8,935 bases of DNA from RGIG3872 sp045660245 (lineage in GTDB: Bacteria; Bacillota; Clostridia; Christensenellales; UBA1242). The notes under the pieces are model-generated. The model saw nothing but the letters and a program-made list of their open reading frames with translations, made no database searches and was not told where the DNA came from. The position numbers and the translations under genes are program-made. The DNA lies in assembly GCA_045660245.1 (NCBI GenBank), contig JAZRDJ010000109.1, forward strand, positions 1 to 8,935, written 5' to 3'. Positions 1 to 6,564 of this stretch are shown piece after piece (positions within the stretch are counted from its first letter, which is position 1; every line of letters begins with the position of its first letter).

Positions 1-271
1 TTGTGTAATACGTTACTACGTGAGCATTTGTCAAAAATTCACCATTTGAAGAAATACACACTGCTGAACCATATGAATCATTGTCGTTTGTGAAAGCCTT
101 TAGTTCAACAACAGAACCATAAGTTTTTGTGAAAACATCACGTGCAGATGATTCTGTGTTCTCCGTTTTCCCAAACGGAAAGACAATGACAAGAATAGAC
201 AAAACAACACAGATCAAAAGAGGATAAAAATAGTTCGAAAATTTGCTTTTTTCATTCTGAAAAGCCACCAC
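1..271 (-). CDS. Membrane-anchored trypsin-like serine protease (HtrA/DegP type), N-terminal part only
   Basis: The 90 visible residues begin at a GTG (271-269) with AAAGGAG 8 bases upstream; a second GTG follows directly. No stop interrupts the frame before the window edge. Residues ~15-33 form one hydrophobic segment (NYFYPLLICVVLSILVIVF), an uncleaved signal anchor that would leave the rest outside the membrane. Residues ~46-90 read like the start of an S1C protease domain: a TKTYGSVVELKAF strand, then YGSAVCISSNGEFLTNAHVV, where His84 fits the catalytic histidine (TNAHVV motif). The catalytic Asp, the GNSGGP serine motif and any PDZ domain would lie beyond the edge, so activity cannot be judged. 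It follows the 317-862 gene by 45 bases without a terminator, so it may be co-transcribed, or be read from a promoter inside that gene (365-394). HtrA proteases handle misfolded or secreted proteins; that role here is inferred from the family. Confidence 0.85.
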   Translation of the reverse strand, partial: MVAFQNEKSKFSNYFYPLLICVVLSILVIVFPFGKTENTESSARDVFTKTYGSVVELKAFTNDNDSYGSAVCISSNGEFLTNAHVVTYYT

Positions 272-279
272 TACAAAAT

Positions 280-287
280 CTCCTTTG
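280..287 (-). promoter_or_regulatory. Ribosome binding site supporting a GTG start
   Basis: On the minus strand these bases read AAAGGAGA, with the GGAG core 8 bases before the GTG at 271. No ATG is available at a suitable distance, so this site decides the GTG start of the protease gene. Confidence 0.7.
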
Positions 288-316
288 AAAAAATATTTTC
301 TTTATTTTTTATGCTT

Positions 317-862
317 TCATTCTTTGCAATTGCCTAGTTCTGAAAATTGCCTAACAACATTATCATGATAATCAGAGATAACAATTTTTGTCAATTGCCC
401 CCAGTTGCAATCAGCACTTGTCTTGTTTTCAGCATAAATCTTTTTGAGATCAAACTCTCTTTTCTTTGACGCATCCAGAAAAGTGAAAGACTCACATTCA
501 TTGTCATTTACATATGCCGTGAAATAATAACCATTTTTCATGGCATTTTTCACGAGTTCGCCCTGCTCGTCAAGAATTTCAAGAATTTCTTTTTCTCCAT
601 ACTTTTCCCAAGTGCAATCAAATTCATCAACAGCATAATCTGGATAGAAATAACCAAAGGTACTGATCGTATCTTCATCAAATTTAATACCAAATTCGCT
701 GTACCCATACTTGTTTTCCGTTTTTGAATAAATGTTTGCAATCAAGATCAATTGTTCTGGTCTGTCCACTCTGATCTGTACAGACAATCTTTCATCATTT
801 TTGAATTTATCCAAAAAATAATTGCAATATTCTTTCATTTTATCATAATCAATTTTTGCCAT
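317..862 (-). CDS. Acidic cytosolic protein of unknown function, possible immunity partner
   Basis: A 181-residue protein with ATG at 862 and AAGGAG 8 bases upstream; it ends in TGA. I do not recognise its family. It has no signal peptide or membrane segment. It is acidic and rich in aromatics, with an N-terminal helix-like segment (MKEYCNYFLDKFKNDERL), a central Tyr/Phe-rich stretch (FGYFYPDYAVDEFD, ~residues 90-103) and a helix EKEILEILDEQGELVKNAM. Codon use matches the neighbours, with no TTA or ATA. It starts only 19 bases after the stop of the secreted 882-2273 protein, so the two are almost certainly co-transcribed. A small acidic cytosolic protein directly behind a secreted toxin-like protein is the usual arrangement of toxin and immunity genes. 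That role is inference from position and composition only. Confidence 0.85.
   Translation of the reverse strand: MAKIDYDKMKEYCNYFLDKFKNDERLSVQIRVDRPEQLILIANIYSKTENKYGYSEFGIKFDEDTISTFGYFYPDYAVDEFDCTWEKYGEKEILEILDEQGELVKNAMKNGYYFTAYVNDNECESFTFLDASKKREFDLKKIYAENKTSADCNWGQLTKIVISDYHDNVVRQFSELGNCKE
365..394 (-). promoter_or_regulatory. Possible internal promoter for the protease gene
   Basis: On the minus strand there is a TTGACA (389-394), an 18-base spacer and a TATCAT (365-370), predicting a start near 358. It lies inside the 3' end of the 317-862 coding region, about 90 bases before the protease start. The -10 overlaps a 12-base palindrome TTATCATGATAA (360-371). Both hexamers are also explained as codons (Leu-Thr and Tyr-His), so chance is a real alternative. 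Confidence 0.35.
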
Positions 863-881
863 AATTTATACTCCTTGAAAT

Positions 882-2273
882 CTAAGCAATTTTGCTTCCA
901 TACCAGATATGGATTATTCTCGCAATATCATGGTAGTGGTTGTAGCCACCTGATCCGCCATAAGCATACAATCTTGCATCAGTGTCCTTGATCCATGCGC
1001 CAGTCACAATTGCAAGTGTTGTTGCAGCCTCTGCAGTATCAGCATAAACACCCATTGCTTGTTTTCCAAAATATCCGTTCTTTTTGTATCTTGCAATCAA
1101 ATCAATGAGGTTTTGCAAGTCTTGTGTGATCACTGTTTTTGTGACAGCATCAATGATACCTTTGTCACCTGTCAAACTCTCAACCGCATTCACAAGACCA
1201 GACTTGATGAGCACGGCATAAGCCTCGTCAAAAGTCAAAGCCATTGAACTTCTGTAAAGTTCGCCAACGCCATATGTCTTGCCATTTTCTGTGAATGATG
1301 ACCTCACAACAAATGCACCATGATATGATCTCGTCATTTCACGAAGAGATGCAAATGTTGCAATTTTGAGCAATTTGTCAATGAGGGAAATTGTGTTTTT
1401 GTCAATACCTTCTTTGCCAATGGTATAAGTATCACCAAGAGTCATTGTTCCTGAAATCTCATCAACAATAATTTGCGCAATACCAACACCAGCAACGACA
1501 GCGGCAGCGGCAGCACCACACGCAAGTGCAGTTCCAGCAGCAGCGGCAGCAGCAGTTGCAGCGGCTGCGCCAGCAGCACTCAAAACCGCCCCGGTTGTCG
1601 CAAGAGCAGCGGCTCCACCAGCGCCAACAGTTACAGTTGCTGTGGCAACAGTTGTGACAGCGGCAGCCACAGCAGGTGCAGCAACAACAACAGTTGCAAC
1701 CACTGCAGCAACAACAACAGCGGCAACAACAACCTTTGCAACCTTCTTGATGAGATTTTTGAACCATCCACAATTGTTGATGAGTCCAGCCTCTTGAAGA
1801 TCACTCAAATACACTGCCTCACCATCACAGTTGAACACAGCATCAAGTTTGCCATTCGCATCATAAAATGGTGATCCAATCAATTCATCAGTGACTTCAC
1901 CATTTGTCACAGCAACAAGTTTGAGTACATTTTCTTCTGGAATATACTGCATGTTGTATGTGATTGTGACTTCATCAAAATCATCAGCGAGTGACAAGTT
2001 TTCAATTGCCTCAAAATCAGATCTTGAAAGAACTTGTGTTGCTGAAAGATTGATGATCTTGTCCTGTTCATCAAAATCAACTGCAACATCTTCATAATCC
2101 GCTTTGAGCGCTGAATAATAATTATTCCAATTCAAACTTTCTTCTGCTACAGTTCTCGTCTTTTCTTCTGGTTCACTTGCATGATTGTTCAAATTCATAT
2201 TATTGAGCCCAATCACGCAACAAAATAGTACCATAAAGCATGAGAACAAGCAATAAATAATTTTGTTTTTCAT
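882..2273 (-). CDS. Secreted Ala-rich protein with C-terminal HYH/HIWYG motif; putative exported toxin
   Basis: Predicted 463 residues from ATG 2273 (AAAAGGAG, 8 bases upstream), ending in TAG. The frame is also open upstream to a TTG at 2360 behind a second Shine-Dalgarno. The N-terminus is a signal peptide: MKNK, then a Cys-rich hydrophobic core (IIYCLFSCFMVLFCCVIGL), with cleavage plausible after NNHA. Residues ~32-165 are acidic and beta-like. CGWFKNLIKK leads into ~90 residues of nearly pure Ala/Val/Gly/Thr (~178-269), long enough for several membrane passes. The C-terminal domain (~270-463) ends in GGYNHYHD, then HIWYG (~443-459), a His cluster that could bind metal or be catalytic. Signal peptide, hydrophobic middle and terminal HYH..H..YG resemble putative secreted toxins such as the SAR2788 family of Gram-positives. 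I infer this from memory of the family; activity is unproven. The likely partner gene follows 19 bases downstream. Confidence 0.8.
   Translation of the reverse strand: MKNKIIYCLFSCFMVLFCCVIGLNNMNLNNHASEPEEKTRTVAEESLNWNNYYSALKADYEDVAVDFDEQDKIINLSATQVLSRSDFEAIENLSLADDFDEVTITYNMQYIPEENVLKLVAVTNGEVTDELIGSPFYDANGKLDAVFNCDGEAVYLSDLQEAGLINNCGWFKNLIKKVAKVVVAAVVVAAVVATVVVAAPAVAAAVTTVATATVTVGAGGAAALATTGAVLSAAGAAAATAAAAAAGTALACGAAAAAVVAGVGIAQIIVDEISGTMTLGDTYTIGKEGIDKNTISLIDKLLKIATFASLREMTRSYHGAFVVRSSFTENGKTYGVGELYRSSMALTFDEAYAVLIKSGLVNAVESLTGDKGIIDAVTKTVITQDLQNLIDLIARYKKNGYFGKQAMGVYADTAEAATTLAIVTGAWIKDTDARLYAYGGSGGYNHYHDIARIIHIWYGSKIA
1467..1742 (-). repeat. Low-complexity Ala/Val codon tract
   Basis: About 92 consecutive codons are dominated by GCN and GTN. 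On the plus strand this appears as runs of cagcagcggcag-like triplets, with local GC well above the surroundings. It encodes the hydrophobic Ala/Val region of the secreted protein. It is imperfect rather than a strict tandem repeat, so I see an amino-acid bias, though triplet slippage could change its length between strains. Confidence 0.7.
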
Positions 2274-2280
2274 AAAATTT

Positions 2281-2380
2281 TCTCCTTTTGTTTTTGTTTT
2301 CCATTTGGTCTCAATCAGTGCGCATACTTTGTTTTTTCTCAAAGCGCACTTTTCAAGCAATAAATAATCAACCTCCTTTG
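2281..2380 (-). promoter_or_regulatory. Leader with two Shine-Dalgarno sites and an intervening hairpin
   Basis: Read on the minus strand, AAAGGAGG (2372-2379) is a near-perfect Shine-Dalgarno followed 11 bases later by TTG (2360-2358), in frame with the secreted protein. A second site, AAAAGGAG (2281-2288), serves ATG 2273. Between them an inverted repeat (GCGCACT at 2317-2323 pairing with AGTGCGC at 2344-2350, loop extended by TTTG/CAAA) could form a hairpin. No U tract follows, so it is not a terminator. It may set which start is used, or be part of a short leader peptide. Confidence 0.4.
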
Positions 2381-2421
2381 TGTTTTTTGTTTGTTTTTTC
2401 GACTTTTGTGTATCAACTCAA

Positions 2422-2458
2422 ACTATTGCTACCCGCGCGTTTTCTAGAATACAATAGT
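2422..2458. repeat. Inverted repeat ACTATTG...CAATAGT upstream of the secreted-protein gene
   Basis: Seven-base arms at 2422-2428 and 2452-2458 are separated by 23 bases that include a GC-rich CCGCGCG. It lies in the leader or promoter region of the 882-2273 gene. It could be an operator or an RNA hairpin. I see no convincing -35/-10 pair beside it, so the promoter of that gene remains unidentified. Confidence 0.3.
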
Positions 2459-2481
2459 CTGTGATGATTATTTCTGGGCAC

Positions 2482-2704
2482 GAAAAAAGGCCTCCCTGAT
2501 TGACGAAGCGCGCGGAATTTCATTTTCCATCGCGATCAATCTGGGAGGCCTTTGTGCGTATTCATGAGTTTTGCAGCCGAAGAAGATATCGAATGCAAAT
2601 TTGTGCATTCTGCTGGTAATCAAGTTTGACATCTTTACCACATTTCTCATATGCATCTTCGCCCTTTCTTCATTTTTTATCTCACTTGCGCGAAATAATA
2701 AATT
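2482..2704 (-). ncRNA. Candidate small RNA, ~220 nt, unknown family
   Basis: A good promoter (TTGACA, 18 bases, TATCAT; 2711-2740) and a U-tailed long hairpin (2483-2553) bracket this stretch as a self-contained transcript starting near 2704. Inside it, GAATGCA/TGCATTC (2591-2610) forms a perfect 7-bp hairpin with a 6-base loop. A 104-codon frame (2468-2782) crosses the region, but it begins upstream of the promoter -35 and uses TTA and ATA codons that neighbouring genes avoid. An internal ATG (2656-2654) after AAAGGG would give a 62-residue peptide ending in EAFFRAQK, so a small mRNA cannot be excluded. It does not look like tmRNA or RNase P RNA. Its ends do not pair with each other as expected for 6S RNA. 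Function unknown. Confidence 0.45.
2483..2553 (-). terminator. Long hairpin terminator of the candidate small RNA
   Basis: AAAGGCCTCCC (2486-2496 on plus) pairs perfectly with GGGAGGCCTTT (2543-2553). After one mismatch, GATTGA (2498-2503) pairs with TCAATC (2536-2541). Shorter CGCG/CGCG and GGAA/TTCC pairs lie further in. On the minus strand the stem ends in TTTTTT, giving the orientation. The ~70-base size is larger than a typical intrinsic terminator, so it may also be a functional RNA domain. Confidence 0.65.
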
Positions 2705-2710
2705 AAGTGC

Positions 2711-2740
2711 ATGATAGCACAGCAAAAATATGTTTGTCAA
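2711..2740 (-). promoter_or_regulatory. Sigma-70 promoter of the candidate small RNA
   Basis: Minus-strand TTGACA (2735-2740) matches the -35 consensus 6/6 and TATCAT (2711-2716) the -10 consensus 5/6, with an 18-base spacer and a predicted start near 2704. It lies just after the exporter operon ends (stop at 2792). Only a weak hairpin (ACAA/TTGT followed by TTTTTT) separates them, so read-through from the exporter is possible. Confidence 0.6.
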
Positions 2741-2791
2741 GACTTTTTTGAAGAAAAAACACAATATTTTGTATAAAATCAAAAATTAATA

Positions 2792-4591
2792 TCAATATGT
2801 TGAAAATTGACTATTATATAGTTCAGCGTATTTCCCGCCAAGAGCCAAAAGTTCACAGTGTGTTCCCTGTTCGATTATGTCACCATCAGAAAGAACCAGA
2901 ATGAGATCGGCGTTCTTGATTGTCGAAAGTCTGTGTGCAATCACAAACGATGTTCTTTTTTCCATGAGTTTGTCCATGGCATCTTGGATCACAAGTTCTG
3001 TCCTTGTGTCAACACTTGAAGTTGCCTCGTCCAAAATCAAGAGTGGCGCATTGTTGACCACTGCCCTTGCAATGGTCATCTGTTGTTTTTGTCCTTCAGA
3101 AAGACCGAGAGAGCCATCGAGTTTTGTGTCATAACCCTTTTCAAGTGTTGAAATGAAATGGCCAAGTCCAGCCATTTTGCACGCTTCATCGAGCATTTCA
3201 TCGGTAACACCAGTCTTGTTGAAAGCCAAATTCTCGCGGATTGTGCCATCAAAAAGCCACGTATCCTGCAAAATCATATCAAACAGATCTCGAACATCTT
3301 CACGCTTCATATCCTTGATCGAAATGCCATCAACAAGTATGTCACCTGAGTCCACTTCATAAAATCTCATCAAGAGGTTCACAAGTGTTGTTTTCCCGGC
3401 TCCGGTCGGGCCAACAATTGCCACTTTTTGTCCAGGCTTCACACTCACTGAAAAATCCTTGATCACCACTTCATCACTGTTATAACCAAATCTCACATTT
3501 TTGAACTCAACAGCACCAAGAATAGGGTTTGGTTTTTGCAAAGTTGCTTTGCAATCAGGCATCTCTTTTTCATCCAAGAGTTCAAACACTCTCTCTGACG
3601 CCGCTGACACCTGTTGAAGTGAGTTCATTGTTTGACCAAATGTTGTGAGCGGTTGTGAAAACAATCTCGCATAAATCGTAAAGGAAATGATCGTTCCAAA
3701 CGAAACAACTGCGCTTCCATTCAAAATGAGAGCAACTCCAACAATGAAAATGACTGCAAACGACAAGTTTCCAGCGAAATCCATGAGTGGTCGCATGAGT
3801 CCAGAAAATGCTTGAGATTTCCAGTTGTTATCATACAACCTTTTGTTCACATCTTCAAACTTCACAGTCTCGTTGTTAACCGCGCCATACGATCTCACAA
3901 CGTCATGATTTGTGTAAATTTCTTCAATGTGTCCACCGAGTTCTGCAATATTTTGTTGTCTCATATTGAAATATTTTTGGGATTTGCCAAGGATCAAGAA
4001 CATGAACAAAAATCCAAGAATTGAAGACACAATTGTGACAATTGCAAGAACCCAGTTCACCACAAACATCATGATGAGAACACCAACAAAGAGAATGATC
4101 GCATTCACAAAGTTTGAGATCGTTGAACCAAGTGTCTGAGCAATGATATCAATATCATTTGTTACAGTTGAGAGAATTTCACCTCTTGACGACTTGTCAA
4201 AGTAACCAAGTGGCAACTTGTTGAGTTTTGCGTTGATATCTGATCTCAGGGATTTTGTCACCTTTGCAGTAACTCCCGCCATCAAGAATTGTTGAACATA
4301 AGATGCGATCGCCCCAATGGCATAAATAATCACAAGCACAACAACCGCATCAACAAAAACATTGAGATCAACACCATCAATACTCACAATTCCATCAGAC
4401 AAGATGTTCATGAGATCACTGATTTTGTTGGGGCCAATGATTGAAGTCACCGCGCCAAGTGCAGAAAGCAACAGAGCAACAATAATCACTGGCAAAAATC
4501 GTTTTGTATATGAAGCAAGTTTCATGATTGCTTTGAAATTTGTTTTTTGTTTCACGCCTCCAAGCATCGGAGGTCTTCCAAATGGTGCCAT
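2792..4591 (-). CDS. Heterodimeric ABC exporter, subunit with canonical ATPase site
   Basis: A 599-residue half-transporter: an N-terminal six-helix ABC exporter domain (~residues 30-320), then a nucleotide-binding domain (~360-599). Visible motifs are Walker A GPTGAGKTT (394-402), Q-loop Gln442 (LQDTWLF), signature LSEGQ (497-501), Walker B LLILDE with catalytic Glu522, D-loop SSVD, and H-loop His553 (IAHRLSTI). ATG 4591 lies 3 bases after the stop of the partner gene; its Shine-Dalgarno AAGGAGG is embedded in the partner's last codons, so translation is probably coupled. Paired with the 4595-6382 protein it matches heterodimeric exporters such as BmrCD, LmrCD and TM287/288. Its Walker motifs with the partner's FSGGQ would form the hydrolysing site. 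The substrate (drug, lipid or peptide) cannot be read from sequence. Confidence 0.95.
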   Translation of the reverse strand: MAPFGRPPMLGGVKQKTNFKAIMKLASYTKRFLPVIIVALLLSALGAVTSIIGPNKISDLMNILSDGIVSIDGVDLNVFVDAVVVLVIIYAIGAIASYVQQFLMAGVTAKVTKSLRSDINAKLNKLPLGYFDKSSRGEILSTVTNDIDIIAQTLGSTISNFVNAIILFVGVLIMMFVVNWVLAIVTIVSSILGFLFMFLILGKSQKYFNMRQQNIAELGGHIEEIYTNHDVVRSYGAVNNETVKFEDVNKRLYDNNWKSQAFSGLMRPLMDFAGNLSFAVIFIVGVALILNGSAVVSFGTIISFTIYARLFSQPLTTFGQTMNSLQQVSAASERVFELLDEKEMPDCKATLQKPNPILGAVEFKNVRFGYNSDEVVIKDFSVSVKPGQKVAIVGPTGAGKTTLVNLLMRFYEVDSGDILVDGISIKDMKREDVRDLFDMILQDTWLFDGTIRENLAFNKTGVTDEMLDEACKMAGLGHFISTLEKGYDTKLDGSLGLSEGQKQQMTIARAVVNNAPLLILDEATSSVDTRTELVIQDAMDKLMEKRTSFVIAHRLSTIKNADLILVLSDGDIIEQGTHCELLALGGKYAELYNSQFSTY

Positions 4592-4594
4592 AAA

Positions 4595-6382
4595 TTACAA
4601 AAGTTCCTCCTTTGAAAGTTGTGAAAGAGCGATTTCTTTGTAGAGCGCGCAAGTATTCATGAGTTCATCATGCGTCCCCTCGCCCACAATCTTTCCCTCA
4701 TCAAGCACAATGATTTTGTCCGCATCCTTGATGGTTCCAATGCGCTGAGCAACAATGACGATTGTCTTGCCGGCAAGGTTTTCCTTGATTGCCGATCTGA
4801 CCATTCTGTCAGTTTTGTAATCAAGTGCTGAAAACGTGTCGTCAAAGATAATGATCTCTGCATCTTTGTAAATCGCCCTTGCAAGAGAAATCCTCTGCTT
4901 TTGTCCACCAGAAAAATTGGTTCCGCCTTGAGCCACTGGAGCATCAAGTCCACCTTCAATCTCGTCCACGAATTCAGCATGAGCAATCATGAGCGCTCTT
5001 TTTGCTTTTTCGTCATCAATTATCTCACTGCCATAAACCACGTTGTCACGTATTGTTCCTTTGAAGAGCACTGCCTTTTGTGAAGCAAAGGCAATCTTGC
5101 TGTTCAATGTTTCCTCAGAGTAATCCTTGACGTTCACGCCATCAACCAAAACCTCTCCACTGGTCACATCAAAAATGCGTGCAATGAGTTTCACAAGAGT
5201 ACTTTTTGCACTCCCTGTCGCCCCAATCACTGCAACAGTCTGACCGCTTTCAATCTTGAGTGAAACATTGCTGATTGTTTTTTGTGCATTTTCTGCATCG
5301 CAATACGAAAAGTCGACATTCTTGAATTCAACGGTTCCAATGCTAGTGTCAGAGCAAGTTGTTTTTCCACCAACAATTGATGGCGTTGTTTCAAGCACCT
5401 CTTTGATTCTGTTTGCAGAAACAATGGTTCTTGGCATGATGATAAAAATCAAAATAAGCATCATGAAAGACATCACGACCTGCAATGCATAACTTGTGAA
5501 TGCAGTCATATTGCCAATTACTTCGCCTCTTTGAACAATAAGTTCCGTGATTGTTCCACCACTATATTCAATTCTGTTCACGAGCACTGCGCCGATGAAG
5601 TAGATCGCAAGAAGCAGTCCATTCATAACAAGTGTCATGAATGGCGACATGATGCCAAGTGTCCTTGCAGACACCAAGTGATTGTTCGTGATTTTTGTGT
5701 TTGAATCTTCGAACTTCTGTTGCTGATAATCCTCAGCGTTGAATGCACGAACAACTCTCACACCAGTCACGCTCTCACGGGTAACTCTGTTGATATCATC
5801 AGTGAGTTTTTGTATTTTCTTGAATCTTGGAAGCACCACAAACATCAAGATTACAACCATGACGGCGATTGAAGCCACACTGATCACCACAGCAAGTGTC
5901 CATTCAAGGTTTGTTGCAGAAATTTTGCAAATTGCCCAAATCGCCATGATTGGAGCCTTGAACAAAAGTTGAATACCCATTGCCATGAAATTTTGCATTT
6001 GCATCACATCGTTTGTTGTTCTGGTGATCAAACTTGGCACAGAAAACTTTTTCATCTCTGATTCAGAGAAAGAAGCAACCTTTTCATAAATTTGGCTTCT
6101 GAGCGATCTTGAAAAAGAACTTGCCACTCTCGAGAGCAAAAACGAACACAAAAATGCGCAAGCAAGACTTCCCCCTGCGCAAGCGAGCATGAAGCCACCA
6201 TTCTTCCACACATCTGACATGCTTGCTGTTCCCGTGGCTGTTCCCGACTGAACAATGGTTGTGAGCCCTTTTGTGAAGTCTGGCATCTTGAGTTCAAGTG
6301 CAACTTGAAGAACAATGAGGCCAATGCAAAAAATGGCAACAATCCAATCTTTCTTTTTCAAATATTTGAACAATTTGAACAT
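4595..6382 (-). CDS. Heterodimeric ABC exporter, subunit with degenerate ATPase site
   Basis: A 595-residue half-transporter starting at ATG 6382 with AAAGGAG 6 bases upstream. The membrane domain spans ~residues 12-320 and the nucleotide-binding domain ~350-595. Motifs are Walker A GATGSAKST (387-395, Ala in place of the usual Gly of GSGKST), Q-loop Gln435 (ASQKAVLF), signature FSGGQ (490-494), Walker B IIIFDD with Asp515 where the catalytic Glu belongs, and an H-loop VAQR with Gln546 replacing His. Losing Glu and His together marks the non-hydrolysing member of a heterodimeric exporter, as known for the TM287 and BmrC type. Its own Walker motifs with the partner's LSEGQ form the degenerate site, which in characterised relatives binds ATP without efficient turnover. 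It is the first gene of the two-gene operon. Confidence 0.95.
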   Translation of the reverse strand: MFKLFKYLKKKDWIVAIFCIGLIVLQVALELKMPDFTKGLTTIVQSGTATGTASMSDVWKNGGFMLACAGGSLACAFLCSFLLSRVASSFSRSLRSQIYEKVASFSESEMKKFSVPSLITRTTNDVMQMQNFMAMGIQLLFKAPIMAIWAICKISATNLEWTLAVVISVASIAVMVVILMFVVLPRFKKIQKLTDDINRVTRESVTGVRVVRAFNAEDYQQQKFEDSNTKITNNHLVSARTLGIMSPFMTLVMNGLLLAIYFIGAVLVNRIEYSGGTITELIVQRGEVIGNMTAFTSYALQVVMSFMMLILIFIIMPRTIVSANRIKEVLETTPSIVGGKTTCSDTSIGTVEFKNVDFSYCDAENAQKTISNVSLKIESGQTVAVIGATGSAKSTLVKLIARIFDVTSGEVLVDGVNVKDYSEETLNSKIAFASQKAVLFKGTIRDNVVYGSEIIDDEKAKRALMIAHAEFVDEIEGGLDAPVAQGGTNFSGGQKQRISLARAIYKDAEIIIFDDTFSALDYKTDRMVRSAIKENLAGKTIVIVAQRIGTIKDADKIIVLDEGKIVGEGTHDELMNTCALYKEIALSQLSKEELL

Positions 6383-6414
6383 TCTGTTCTCCTTTGATAA
6401 TAATCACTAATAAT

Positions 6415-6434
6415 TTGTATGCACATTTATACAA
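6415..6434. promoter_or_regulatory. Palindrome TTGTAT-8-ATACAA, possible operator of the exporter operon
   Basis: Perfect 6-base arms at 6415-6420 and 6429-6434 lie at about +11 to +30 of the predicted exporter transcript, before the Shine-Dalgarno. The form resembles MarR-type operators, and such exporters are often controlled by MarR-family repressors. No regulator gene is present in the window, so the binding protein is unknown. Confidence 0.35.
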
Positions 6435-6450
6435 AAATGTTGACGAAATC

Positions 6451-6479
6451 ATTTTACATGTCAATGCATTTGCTGTCAA
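6451..6479 (-). promoter_or_regulatory. Sigma-70 promoter of the ABC exporter operon
   Basis: Minus-strand TTGACA (6474-6479), a 17-base spacer and TAAAAT (6451-6456), giving a start near 6444 and an untranslated leader of about 60 bases. A second TTGACA lies within the spacer but has only a poor -10 partner. Confidence 0.75.
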
Positions 6480-6513
6480 ACAATCACGGCAAATTATTTT
6501 GGTTTTATTGGAT

Positions 6514-6547
6514 AAAAAAATCCAAACCTAAATAGATTTGGATTTTT
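6514..6547 (-). terminator. Intrinsic terminator after the acetyltransferase gene
   Basis: ATCCAAA (6520-6526) pairs with TTTGGAT (6537-6543) around a 10-base loop, and A/T runs on both sides extend the stem up to 11 bp. On the minus strand it is followed by TTTTTTT. It closes the 7429-6565 operon just upstream of the exporter promoter. The flanking runs would also let it work on the plus strand, but no plus-strand gene ends here. Confidence 0.8.
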
Positions 6548-6564
6548 ATTTTTTTAAACCGAAA

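Noticed and set aside
1490..1740. CRISPR array or tandem repeat suspected from recurring cagcag-like units
   Set aside because: There are no constant-length repeats with unique spacers; the pattern is codon-level Ala bias.
1462..1874. Cys-rich (minus) and Ser/Asn-rich (plus) frames over the Ala tract
   Set aside because: Both are out-of-frame readings of the GCN-rich Ala/Val codon tract; no ribosome binding site supports them.
2468..2782. 104-codon frame as a protein gene
   Set aside because: It starts inside the exporter-small RNA gap upstream of a promoter -35, has no Shine-Dalgarno at its first ATG, uses TTA and ATA codons absent from neighbours, and its end encodes a terminator hairpin. 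Only an internal ~62-residue peptide remains conceivable.
2741..2791. Terminator of the exporter operon
   Set aside because: Only a 4-bp ACAA/TTGT stem precedes a T run; this is too weak to annotate as a terminator.
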